64,000 nucleotides of DNA from an uncultured Rhizobium sp. Lineage in GTDB: Bacteria; Pseudomonadota; Alphaproteobacteria; Rhizobiales; Rhizobiaceae. The notes below the pieces were generated by a model. That model saw nothing but the letters and a program-made list of their open reading frames with translations. It had not been told where the DNA came from and did no database searches. The DNA lies in the NCBI GenBank assembly GCA_945952045.1, contig CAMFHE010000007.1:1-64000 (forward strand), given 5' to 3'. Numbering within the stretch: the first letter of the stretch is position 1; each line of letters begins with the position of its first letter. Shown here in pieces: positions 50,800 through 62,428 of the stretch. The position numbers were made by a program, and so were the translations under genes.

Positions 50800-51738
50800 T
50801 CAATTCGCCGGCTGGGCAGCGGGCGCCGCTGGCGGCGTCGCGGGTGCGGGCGTTGCGCCCGGTCCATCGGCATTCTTGAAGAAGCGGAAGAATTCCGACG
50901 TCGGCGACAGCACCAGCGTCGTGTCCTGATCGGCCAGCGAAGCCGCATAGGCGCGCATCGAGCGGTAGAACTCGAAGAAGCCCGGATCACGGTTGAAGGC
51001 TTCGCCGAAGATGCGGTTCCGCTCGGCATCGCCCTGACCGCGCAGGATTTCGGCGTCGCGCTGGGCCTCGGCGATCAGTTCGACCACCTGGCGGTCCGCG
51101 ATAGCGCGGCGACGCTGACCTTCTTCGTTACCGCGAGCGCGGATCAACTCGGCTTCGGCCAGACGTTCTGCCTTCATGCGCTCATAGGTCTGCTGCGAGA
51201 CTTCCTGCGTCAGGTCGGTGCGGCGAATGCGGACGTCTTCGATGCGAAGGCCGAGCGATTCGGCATCCGGACGGAGATCGTTGCCGACCTCGCTCATCAT
51301 CGAGGCGCGAGCGTCCGAAAGCGCCGCCTCGAAGCCACGCAGACCGTAAACCCGGCGCAACGAGGCGTCGAGACGGGTGCGCAGGCGCGATTCGGCAGCT
51401 TCGCGATCACCCGATACGGTTTCGCGGAAGCGGCGTGCATCGGTGATCTTGTAGACCACGAAAGCATCGACTTCGTAGAACTTGCCGCCCGAAACCTGGA
51501 CGCGGATATTGTCGAGATCGAAGCGCAGCGCCTGATCGGACAGATACTGGACGCGGTCGGCATCCATGAAGGCGAAGGGCAGCTTGAAGTACAGGCCCGG
51601 CTGCGTCTTGACGTCCTTGATCTGACCGAAGCGGACGACGATTGCCTGCTCGCGCTCGTTGACGATGAAGACCGAAGAATAGACGGCAAGCAGAACGGCG
51701 ACGACGGCGATGAAAATAGCGGGAATACGGTTCGACAT
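50800..51738 (-). CDS. hflC: FtsH protease regulator HflC
   Basis: A 312-residue SPFH/prohibitin-domain membrane protein. A single N-terminal membrane anchor (AIFIAVVAVLLAVYSSVFIV) is followed by the SPFH domain (REQAIVVRFGQIKDVKTQPG) and a coiled coil (AERLAEAELIRARGNEEGQR). With HflK it forms the large cage around FtsH that limits its access to membrane substrates. The C-terminus is Pro/Ala-rich. The start codon shares one base with the hflK stop (TAATG). Confidence 0.97.
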   Translation of the reverse strand: MSNRIPAIFIAVVAVLLAVYSSVFIVNEREQAIVVRFGQIKDVKTQPGLYFKLPFAFMDADRVQYLSDQALRFDLDNIRVQVSGGKFYEVDAFVVYKITDARRFRETVSGDREAAESRLRTRLDASLRRVYGLRGFEAALSDARASMMSEVGNDLRPDAESLGLRIEDVRIRRTDLTQEVSQQTYERMKAERLAEAELIRARGNEEGQRRRAIADRQVVELIAEAQRDAEILRGQGDAERNRIFGEAFNRDPGFFEFYRSMRAYAASLADQDTTLVLSPTSEFFRFFKNADGPGATPAPATPPAAPAAQPAN

Positions 51739-52838
51739 TATTGTGCCCCAGCCTTCGGCTGCACCTGGGTGCGGCCGATTTCATTCAGCGGCAGATAGGG
51801 CACGACACCCGGCTGCTCGTCGAGGATGACCTTCTTGGAGGCCTTCAGAACGCCTTCCATCGTTTCCAGGAAGAGACGCTTGCGGGTGACTTCCGGCGCC
51901 TTGGAATACTGGTCGTAGATGGCGACGAAGCGCTGGGCTTCACCTTCCGCTTCCTTCACGACGCGATCCTTGTAGGCGGCGGCCTCTTCGCGGTTCTGCG
52001 CAGCCTGACCTCGGGCCTGACCGAGCTTCTGGTTGGCGTATTGATTGGCTTCCTCGACGAAACGGTCTTCGTCCTGCTCGGCGCGCTGCACTTCGTCGAA
52101 GGCATCGGCAACCTCGCGCGGCGGCGCCGCGTCCTCGATCGCCACCGCATTGACCGAAATGCCGGAACCGTAATTGTCCATGGTCGTCTGGATGGTGGTC
52201 TTGACGTCGACAGCGATCTGCTGGCGGTTGTCGCGGAAGATGTCCTGCGCCGGTCGACGGCCGACAACCTCGCGCATGGCGCTTTCGGCGACCTGCTGCA
52301 GGGTTTCGGTCGGGCTCTCCAGATTGAAGAGATAGCCGCGCGGATCGGAAACGGTAAACAGCACCGAGAACTGGACGTTGACGATGTTCTGGTCGCCGGT
52401 CAGCATCAGGCCAGCCGTCGAGGACGACGAGGCCTTGGAGCCGATATTCTGTTGCTGCTCGGTGACCTTCACGATTTCGACCGTTTCGAGCGGCCAGAAA
52501 TGGAAGTGCAGGCCGGGCATCGCGATCTCGTCCTTGGGCTTGCCGAAACGCAGCTCGACGCCACGCTCATCCGGCTGCACGGTGTAGATCGACTGGATCA
52601 ACCAGAAAACAGCCACAACGAGCAGGATGATCGCCACGACGCCGCCATTGAAGCCGCCGGGAACGGCATTCCTGAGCTGGTCCTGACCGCGCCGGATGAT
52701 GTCTTCCAGATCCGGCGGTCCGCCGTTTCCACCACCGCCACCGCGCGGGCGGTTCGGCCCCTGCCCCCATGGCCCCTGATTGTTGCCGCCGCCGCCCCAA
52801 GGGCCGCCGCCGCCATTCTGATTGCTCCAGGGCATCAA
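51738..52838 (-). CDS. hflK: FtsH protease regulator HflK
   Basis: A 366-residue partner of HflC. The N-terminus is a Gly/Trp/Asn-rich cytosolic tail (residues about 5-45), typical of alphaproteobacterial HflK, followed by one membrane helix (VVAIILLVVAVFWLIQSIYT), the SPFH domain (DERGVELRFGKPKDEIAMPG) and a coiled coil (YANQKLGQARGQAAQNREEA). Together the two proteins control FtsH turnover of membrane proteins. It begins the hflKC operon; the folA-thyA pair lies 138 bases upstream on the same strand. Confidence 0.97.
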   Translation of the reverse strand: MMPWSNQNGGGGPWGGGGNNQGPWGQGPNRPRGGGGGNGGPPDLEDIIRRGQDQLRNAVPGGFNGGVVAIILLVVAVFWLIQSIYTVQPDERGVELRFGKPKDEIAMPGLHFHFWPLETVEIVKVTEQQQNIGSKASSSSTAGLMLTGDQNIVNVQFSVLFTVSDPRGYLFNLESPTETLQQVAESAMREVVGRRPAQDIFRDNRQQIAVDVKTTIQTTMDNYGSGISVNAVAIEDAAPPREVADAFDEVQRAEQDEDRFVEEANQYANQKLGQARGQAAQNREEAAAYKDRVVKEAEGEAQRFVAIYDQYSKAPEVTRKRLFLETMEGVLKASKKVILDEQPGVVPYLPLNEIGRTQVQPKAGAQ

Positions 52839-52975
52839 AACCTCTTCTCAAAGAATACCGCAGACGAGCGCACCGGCCCTGCAGCCCGTGCGTTCCTCCC
52901 CTTATAGGTATGGCCGCTCCGCCTTTCAACGCAGGCTGCGGAACTTGGCGGCAATTAACGGAAAATAGTTGATTT

Positions 52976-53506
52976 TCAAGCGGTGCGACGACGGTAGACG
53001 GCAAAGCGCGTGGCATACGTATCGCGCTCGCCGGCCGGCACGGCTTCTTCCGAAACCATTTCCCACACGGCCGGATCGATCGAGGGAAAGCGCGTATCGC
53101 CATCCACCTGTGCGTGCACATGGGTGACATAGAGCACATCCACGCTGTCGAGAGACTGCGCGTAGATATTGCCCCCGCCGATAATCGCGACCTCAGTCGC
53201 CCCATCCCGCGCGGCAAGCGCACGTCCACGCTCCAGAGCGGCAGCGATGTCATGCACCACCTCGACGCCCTCGAAGCTGTAGCCGGCATCGCGGGTAATC
53301 ACGATGTTCGGACGCCCGGGCAAGGGCCGGCCGATCGATTCCAGTGTCTTGCGGCCCATGATCACTGGCTTGCCGACCGTGAGCGCCTTGAAGCGCTTGA
53401 GGTCGGTCGACAGCTTCCACGGCAAGTCGCCATCGCGGCCGATCACGCCATTGTCCGCAACGGCGACGACGATGCTCACATCGGGGCGCTTGTCAGGCAC
53501 GCTCAT
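52976..53506 (-). CDS. folA: Dihydrofolate reductase
   Basis: A 176-residue type I DHFR that reduces dihydrofolate to tetrahydrofolate with NADPH. The N-terminus is [20 protein letters not shown] (Trp follows), the acidic catalytic position is in [20 protein letters not shown], and [15 protein letters not shown] and [12 protein letters not shown] complete the NADPH site. It overlaps the thyA stop by 4 bases, so it is coupled to the enzyme that makes its substrate. Confidence 0.97.
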   Translation of the reverse strand: MSVPDKRPDVSIVVAVADNGVIGRDGDLPWKLSTDLKRFKALTVGKPVIMGRKTLESIGRPLPGRPNIVITRDAGYSFEGVEVVHDIAAALERGRALAARDGATEVAIIGGGNIYAQSLDSVDVLYVTHVHAQVDGDTRFPSIDPAVWEMVSEEAVPAGERDTYATRFAVYRRRTA

Positions 53507-54297
53507 ACCGCCACCGGCGCCCGGATGGCTGAATCGGCGTGATAGCCTTCCAGCGTAAAGTCTTCATAGGTGAAGGAAAACAGGTCTTTCACATCAGGGT
53601 TGATGCGCATCACCGGCAGCGAATGCGGCTCCCGCGACAGCTGCAGCTTCGCCTGCTCGAAATGATTGCTGTAGATATGGGCATCGCCGAAGGTATGGAC
53701 GAAATCGCCGGGCTTCAGCCCCGTCACCTGCGCCACCATCATCGTCAGCAATGCATAGGACGCGATGTTGAAGGGCACGCCGAGGAAGATATCGGCGGAG
53801 CGCTGATAGAGCTGGCAGGAGAGCTTGCCGTCCGACACATAGAACTGGAACAGGCAATGGCACGGCGGCAGCGCCATCTCGTCGACTTCGGCCGGGTTCC
53901 AGGCCGAAACGATATGGCGACGCGAATTGGGGTTGGTCTTGATACCTTCCACCAGATTGGCGATCTGGTCGATATGCCCTCCGTTCGGAGCCGGCCAGGA
54001 GCGCCATTGCGCGCCATAGACCGGGCCGAGATCGCCGTTTTCGTCGGCCCATTCGTCCCAGATGGAAACGCCGTTTTCCTTGAGATAGGCGATGTTGGTG
54101 TCGCCCTTCAGGAACCACAGGAGTTCATGGATGATCGAGCGCAAATGCAGCTTCTTGGTGGTCAGCACCGGAAAGCCGTCCGCAAGGTCGAACCGCATCT
54201 GGTATCCGAAGACCGAGCGTGTGCCGGTGCCGGTCCGGTCGCCACGATCGGAACCGTTTTCCATCACATGCCGGAGGAAATCGAGATATTGCTTCAT
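53503..54297 (-). CDS. thyA: Thymidylate synthase
   Basis: A 264-residue enzyme that methylates dUMP to dTMP using methylene-THF and leaves dihydrofolate. The catalytic Cys is in [33 protein letters not shown] and the N-terminal [19 protein letters not shown] are typical. Length equals the E. coli enzyme. It is first in the thyA-folA operon and links to the one-carbon theme of the window, though it is housekeeping. Confidence 0.98.
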   Translation of the reverse strand: MKQYLDFLRHVMENGSDRGDRTGTGTRSVFGYQMRFDLADGFPVLTTKKLHLRSIIHELLWFLKGDTNIAYLKENGVSIWDEWADENGDLGPVYGAQWRSWPAPNGGHIDQIANLVEGIKTNPNSRRHIVSAWNPAEVDEMALPPCHCLFQFYVSDGKLSCQLYQRSADIFLGVPFNIASYALLTMMVAQVTGLKPGDFVHTFGDAHIYSNHFEQAKLQLSREPHSLPVMRINPDVKDLFSFTYEDFTLEGYHADSAIRAPVAV

Positions 54298-54417
54298 GAT
54301 TGGCGCGCCACGTTTCGAGTCTGGCCTGAAGTTTACTCCTCAGCCCCGCCCAATCCAACCGAGCAATGCCGCTATCCCCGATTTTCGCCGGGAATAGCGC
54401 AAGGGAAAAATGCAGGC

Positions 54418-54729
54418 TCAGATCGCCTCGAGCTTTCCCAATTCCTTGGCAACCAGATAATAGAAGGTGACGCGCGACTTGGAGCGGTCGGCGGCCATGG
54501 CCTTGGCCGTTGCGGCGATCGCCTTGTCGGCGTCATCGCCGCCAATGCCGAACTTCTTCTCGCACCACTTTTCCTTGACGCGGGCAAGTTCGGTCGGATC
54601 GGAGGCGGAGACCAGCGACGAATCGCGATTGCGCAGCGCGATGCCGAGATGGCGAACGATCTTCTGGACAATGGCCTCGTCGGCGCCGGCGTCGTATTTC
54701 TTCACGTCTGCGAGATAGTCGGTCGTCAT
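54418..54729 (-). CDS. DUF2853 family protein
   Basis: A 103-residue soluble helical protein of DUF2853: YLADVKKYDAGADEAIVQKI, IALRNRDSSLVSASDPTELA, VKEKWCEKKFGIG and VTFYYLVAKELGKLEAI. The ATG at 54729 has a strong AAGGACAGG site. The family is common in Alphaproteobacteria and Bacteroidetes, and no function is known. It stands between thyA and ssrA with 120- to 130-base gaps. Confidence 0.9.
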   Translation of the reverse strand: MTTDYLADVKKYDAGADEAIVQKIVRHLGIALRNRDSSLVSASDPTELARVKEKWCEKKFGIGGDDADKAIAATAKAMAADRSKSRVTFYYLVAKELGKLEAI

Positions 54730-54857
54730 GTCCTGTCCTTCCTCCATATCGCCCTTGAAGATCGGGCGTTTCGGTTGCTACCGCGGCGAGAATGGGTCAA
54801 GCCTCTCGCGCCGTCAAGCGTCGAGAAAATCGTCACATTCCCTCTTTTAATGCGGCC

Positions 54858-55215
54858 CGGAAAGACCTATATGACGAGGTGCCGGTCTTCGGACCGGCTA
54901 TGGCAATAAACGGTCGGTGTAATAAACCTATTGGACCCGGGGGCGGTACCCGGCGCCTCCACCAGGAACCGGCGGACCTTCTATTTGGAAGGCCGGCTGC
55001 TGATGGGGGCGAAATAGGATCGACAAGGGCGTAAAGATCGAACTTTTGCTCGGCATGATACCGCCGTTATCGGGTCACAAGTGTAGTTGCAAACGACAAC
55101 AACGCTAAGGGTTATGCTCTCGCTGCCTAATGGCGGTGCGGGAAACCCGACCTAAGTCCTTATGGTTAGCACCGTAAGGCGGGGTCCGAAGGCACCTGGC
55201 AACAGAAGCCTTCAC
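54858..55215 (+). ncRNA. ssrA: tmRNA, circularly permuted two-piece alphaproteobacterial type
   Basis: The gene encodes the acceptor piece first, ending in CGGCGCCTCC then ACCA (54951-54964), and the coding piece second, starting GGGGGCGAAATAGGAT at 55005. The acceptor stem forms between them: GGGGGCG of the coding piece pairs with CGCCTCC, discriminator A and CCA following. About 40 bases (54965-55004) between them should be removed on processing. The T-arm is GGCGGTACC. A GGACCC/GGGTCC helix (54934 and 55182) further joins the pieces. The tag codons are 55089-55130. It rescues stalled ribosomes and marks the products for ClpXP. Outer ends are approximate. Confidence 0.93.
55089..55130 (+). 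other. tmRNA tag reading frame (ANDNNAKGYALAA)
   Basis: The resume codon GCA at 55089 begins the 13-residue tag ANDNNAKGYALAA and a TAA stop. The ending LAA is the ClpX recognition signal, and the N-terminal AND part is what SspB recognises; the sspB gene follows directly. Confidence 0.95.
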
Positions 55216-55334
55216 CTTCTCTGCCCGCTTGAAATTATGTATTATGGCCTCAATCGAACCGAAGGGGTTCCCCCTGAAGGCTCGACATGGCATATAGCCT
55301 TGAATTCACGAGGAATACAGAAAGACAGGACAAG

Positions 55335-55841
55335 ATGGGGCAGGACCACATCCGTTACGACATTCTGGCGCAGGATGCCCTCCGTGGTGTCATCCGCAAG
55401 GTTTTGGCCGAAGTGGCGGCGACCGGCCGCCTGCCGGGCGACCATCATTTCTTCATCACCTTTCTGACGGGCGCGCCGGGCGTTCGCATTTCCCAGCACC
55501 TCAAGTCCAAATATGCGGAGCAGATGACCATCGTCATCCAGCACCAGTTCTGGGACATGAAGGTGACGGATGTCGGCTTCGAGATCGGCCTGTCCTTCTC
55601 CGATACACCGGAAAAGCTGGTCATCCCCTACAATGCCATTCGCGGCTTCTATGACCCTTCGGTGAATTTCGAACTCGAATTCGACGTTCCCGCCGCCGAG
55701 GACGAAGACGCCGGCTCCGCCGAGATCACCGCTTATCCGGTGCAGGCGGAAAAGGAAGAAGCCGAAGCCAAGGCCGAGGGTTCCGAAGAGAAGAAGCCGG
55801 GCTCCGTCGTCTCGCTCGATTCCTTCCGCAAGAAGCAATAA
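55335..55841 (+). CDS. sspB: SspB-family ClpXP adaptor for tmRNA-tagged proteins
   Basis: A 168-residue alphaproteobacterial SspB. The substrate-binding beta fold covers about residues 1-125 (HIRYDILAQDALRGVIRKVL, HHFFITFLTGAPGVRISQHL, PEKLVIPYNAIRGFYDPSVN); an acidic linker leads to the C-terminal ClpX-binding motif (VVSLDSFRKK), as in SspB proteins. It delivers ssrA-tagged proteins to ClpXP. The ATG at 55335 has an AGGACAAG site; the in-frame ATG at 55287 would add a non-conserved leader. Its place 120 bases after ssrA shows a functional pair. Confidence 0.93.
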   Translation: MGQDHIRYDILAQDALRGVIRKVLAEVAATGRLPGDHHFFITFLTGAPGVRISQHLKSKYAEQMTIVIQHQFWDMKVTDVGFEIGLSFSDTPEKLVIPYNAIRGFYDPSVNFELEFDVPAAEDEDAGSAEITAYPVQAEKEEAEAKAEGSEEKKPGSVVSLDSFRKKQ

Positions 55842-55860
55842 TCGAAAGGCAGGCCTTGTC

Positions 55861-56058
55861 TTGACCGGCGACGTCGTCAATCTCCGCCAGTTCCGGAAGC
55901 AGAAGGACCGGCAGGACAAGGACCGGCAGGCCGAGCAGAATCGCCTGCAGCACGGCCGGACCAAGGCCGAAAAGAACCTGACCAAGGCCCTGAACGAGAA
56001 AGCCGAAAAGCAACTCGATCAGGGCAAGTTGGACCGGACGCCGCCGGACGGCGATTGA
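55861..56058 (+). CDS. DUF4169 family protein (TTG start)
   Basis: A 65-residue, highly charged protein: DVVNLRQFRKQKDRQDKDRQ, AEQNRLQHGRTKAEKNLTKA and a Lys/Glu end. The N-terminal 'VVNLRxxRK' is the hallmark of DUF4169, which is conserved near sspB in Rhizobiales. There is no ATG; TTG at 55861 is used, with AAAGGCAGG upstream. It is 19 bases behind sspB and therefore probably in its operon. Role unknown; it is likely helical. Confidence 0.85.
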   Translation: MTGDVVNLRQFRKQKDRQDKDRQAEQNRLQHGRTKAEKNLTKALNEKAEKQLDQGKLDRTPPDGD

Positions 56059-56143
56059 TGCGCCGCCGTCCCTTGAAGCGCTTCCGCGCCTCTCTCAAGG
56101 CAAGAATACCGGACGGCTCTGCCGCCCCTTTGGATCGTGATCG

Positions 56144-56361
56144 ATGATCCGAAAACACTCCACCACCCTGCATGGCCACCGCACCAGCTTTACGCTGGAA
56201 GATGCGTTCTGGGGCGAGTTGAAGGCGATTGCCGCTACGCGCGCCATGCCGGTGGCGCGCCTGCTTGCCGAAATCGACGACGACCGCGCCGAAGACAGCA
56301 ACCTGTCCTCGGCGTTGCGTGTCTATGTGCTGCAATGGCTGAAGCGGCAACCGCCAGCCGA

Positions 56362-56368
<7 letters not shown>
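56144..56368 (+). CDS. Ribbon-helix-helix domain protein (RHH_4)
   Basis: A 74-residue protein with a ribbon-helix-helix fold: a strand HRTSFTLEDAFWGELKAIAA, followed by helices in RAMPVARLLAEIDDDR and SSALRVYVLQWLKRQ. RHH_4 proteins of this type are conserved with sspB in Alphaproteobacteria and may act as DNA-binding or protein-adaptor factors. It is the last gene of the sspB group, and its 3' end overlaps the convergent AsmA gene by 7 bases. Confidence 0.9.
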
Positions 56369-60153
<3,785 letters not shown>

Positions 60154-60188
60154 CCTACCGGCAAAGCGCCGCGCACCAAAGCATGGTT

Positions 60189-61601
60189 TCAGTCAAGATG
60201 AAAGATTTTTCCGGGGTTGAAGATATTGTCCGGATCGAGCGCGCGCTTGACCTGCCGCATGAGGTCGACGGCGCCGCCAAGTTCGCGTTCCAAATAGGGA
60301 ATCTTGCCCTGGCCGATGCCGTGCTCGCCGGTACAGGTGCCGTCCATGGCAAGCGCGCGCGCATTCAGCCGTGAGACGAAGGCCTCCGCCTTGGCAAGCT
60401 CGGCCGGGTCGGTATCGTCGATCACAAGGCTGACATGGAAGTTGCCGTCGCCGGCATGGCCGACGATCGGACCGGTCAGGCCATGGTTGTTGATATCGTC
60501 CTCGGTTTCGGCCACGCAATCGGCAAAACGCGAGATCGGCACGCAGACATCGGTGGCGATAACGTTCCAGCCGGGTCGCAGGCTCTTGGCGGCGAAGTAG
60601 ACGTCATGTCGCGCCTTCCAGAGTTTCGCCCGCGCCTGCGGATCGCTGGTCCAGTCGAAGGCGCCGCCGCCGCATTCGGCAACGACAGCGGAAAACTCCT
60701 CCGATTGGAGACGCACGCTCTCCTCGCTGCCGTGGAATTCCACGAACAGCGTCGGCTGCTCGACAAGCGACAGGCCGGAATAGGCATTGCAGGCACGAAT
60801 TTGCAGCGTGTTGACGAGCTCGATGCGCGCCACGGGAATACCGAGCTGGATGGTCATGATGACCGCATTGGACGCATCGCGCAGCGTCGGGAAACCGCAG
60901 ACGCCGCCGGCGATGACGGCCGGAATACCCTGCAGGCGCAGCGTCACCGAGGTCAGGACGCCAAGCGTGCCTTCCGCACCGACGAAAAGCCGCGTCAGGT
61001 CATAGCCGGCGGAGGATTTGCGCGCCCGCCTTGCGGTTCGGATTTCCTCGCCATTGGCAGTGACGGCCGTCACGGCCAGCACATTGTCCTTCATCGTTCC
61101 ATAGCGCACGGCATTGGTGCCGGAGGCGCGCGTCGAGGCCATGCCGCCGATCGAGGCATTGGCGCCGGGATCGATAGGGAAGAACAGGCCCGTGTCGCGC
61201 AGATAGATGTTGAGCTGCTCGCGGGTGATGCCCGGCTCGACCGTGCAGTCGAGATCCTCGGCATTGACGGCAAGCACCCGGTTCATTTTGGTAAAATCGA
61301 TGGATATGCCGCCGAAGGGGGCATTCACCTGCCCCTCAAGCGACGAGCCTGTGCCGAAGGGAATGACTGGCACTTTCAAGGCGGCGCAGCGGCGCACGAC
61401 TTGTTTCACATCGTCGGCGCTTTCGGCGAAGACGACGCCGTCGGGAAGCTGGGCCGGGATATAGGTGGTGGTATGGGCATGCTGGCGGCGAAAGGCCTCC
61501 CCGGTCTGAAAACGCTCGCCGAAGTGTTCCTTCAATCGAAGGACCGCCTCCGCGATACCCTCTTCATTACGCGCACCCGCACGCAGATCCTGCAGCGCCA
61601 T
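60189..61601 (-). CDS. FAD-linked oxidase, GlcD/D-lactate dehydrogenase type
   Basis: A 470-residue flavoenzyme of the FAD_binding_4 / FAD-oxidase C family (glycolate oxidase subunit GlcD, D-lactate or D-2-hydroxyacid dehydrogenase). The FAD motif is VPVIPFGTGSSLEGQ and PGANASIGGMASTRASGTNA; the C-terminal metal site is PIVGHAGDGNFHVSLV and GTCTGEHGIGQGK (His residues). It passes electrons from a 2-hydroxyacid to the respiratory chain or cytochrome. No GlcE or GlcF gene is next to it. An AGGGGAGGGAAAGG stretch serves as ribosome site for the ATG at 61601. Confidence 0.94.
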   Translation of the reverse strand: MALQDLRAGARNEEGIAEAVLRLKEHFGERFQTGEAFRRQHAHTTTYIPAQLPDGVVFAESADDVKQVVRRCAALKVPVIPFGTGSSLEGQVNAPFGGISIDFTKMNRVLAVNAEDLDCTVEPGITREQLNIYLRDTGLFFPIDPGANASIGGMASTRASGTNAVRYGTMKDNVLAVTAVTANGEEIRTARRARKSSAGYDLTRLFVGAEGTLGVLTSVTLRLQGIPAVIAGGVCGFPTLRDASNAVIMTIQLGIPVARIELVNTLQIRACNAYSGLSLVEQPTLFVEFHGSEESVRLQSEEFSAVVAECGGGAFDWTSDPQARAKLWKARHDVYFAAKSLRPGWNVIATDVCVPISRFADCVAETEDDINNHGLTGPIVGHAGDGNFHVSLVIDDTDPAELAKAEAFVSRLNARALAMDGTCTGEHGIGQGKIPYLERELGGAVDLMRQVKRALDPDNIFNPGKIFHLD

Positions 61602-61624
61602 GCCTTTCCCTCCCCTCAGACATG

Positions 61625-61653
61625 AAAAATCCCGGCGCACGGTCTGCGCCGGG
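61625..61653 (-). terminator. Terminator of the OmpA-family gene
   Basis: On the minus strand, the perfect 9-base stem CCCGGCGCA/TGCGCCGGG (61631-61653) is followed by ATTTTTC. It lies between the OmpA-family stop and the FAD-oxidase start. Confidence 0.85.
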
Positions 61654-61667
61654 ACGAAACGACCGAA

Positions 61668-62333
61668 TCAGCCTTGAGTGATCGGCGCGATGGTGATTTC
61701 CACGCGCCGGTTCTGGGCGCGGCCCGCGGAGCTGCCATTCGAGGCAATCGGCTGGCTGGGGCCGAAGCCCATGGCCGACACGCGGCGCTGGTCGATGCCC
61801 TGGTCGCCGAGATAGTTGGCGACGGAATAGGCGCGGCGCTGCGACAGATCCTCGTTGTGCTGGATGCTGCCGGTCGAATCGGTATGGCCGTTGACGTCGA
61901 TCAGCGTGCGGTTGAACTTGCGCAGCACGATGGCGACGGAGTTCAGCGTCGGGAAGAAAGCCGGGCTGATCGCATCCTGATCGGTGGCGAAGGTGATGTT
62001 GGACGGCATGTTGAGAATGATGCGGTCACCGGCGCGGGTGACCGAAATGCCGGTGCCCTGAAGCTGGGCGCGCAGTTCGGCTTCCTGGCTATCCATGTAG
62101 TTGCCGATAGCGCCGCCGGCCAATGCGCCGATACCGGCGCCGATCAGCGCCGCATTGCGTCGTCCGACCGGCGAACCGCCGACGGCAAGACCGCCGAGCG
62201 CGCCGAGGCCGGCGCCGATCATCGCGCCGCCGGTGGTGTTCGACACCTTCTGTTCGCCGGTATAGGGATCGGTCGTGGTGCAACCGGACAGATAGACCGC
62301 CGCAACGCCAACAATGGCCATTTTCTTCAGCAT
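61668..62333 (-). CDS. OmpA-family outer-membrane lipoprotein (YiaD-like)
   Basis: A 221-residue lipoprotein: the signal (MLKKMAIVGVAAVYLSGC) ends in a lipobox Cys. A Gly-rich hydrophobic segment (GGAMIGAGLGALGGLAVGGS, AALIGAGIGALAGGAIGNYM) follows, as in Rick_17kDa/YiaD proteins, then the OmpA peptidoglycan-binding domain with INVNGHTDSTGS-like ending (DVNGHTDSTGSIQHNEDLSQ; RRAYSVANYL; RRVEITI). It anchors the outer membrane to the cell wall. The ATG at 62333 is the proper start since the lipobox is then 18 residues in. Confidence 0.95.
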   Translation of the reverse strand: MLKKMAIVGVAAVYLSGCTTTDPYTGEQKVSNTTGGAMIGAGLGALGGLAVGGSPVGRRNAALIGAGIGALAGGAIGNYMDSQEAELRAQLQGTGISVTRAGDRIILNMPSNITFATDQDAISPAFFPTLNSVAIVLRKFNRTLIDVNGHTDSTGSIQHNEDLSQRRAYSVANYLGDQGIDQRRVSAMGFGPSQPIASNGSSAGRAQNRRVEITIAPITQG

Positions 62334-62428
62334 CGGTGAGCCTGCTCCTTTGAGAGTCGAATTCAAAACCCTCATAGCATGAATCGCGGCAAATTCATGG
62401 GGGAGCGGTAAAATGCCGAACCGCCGCC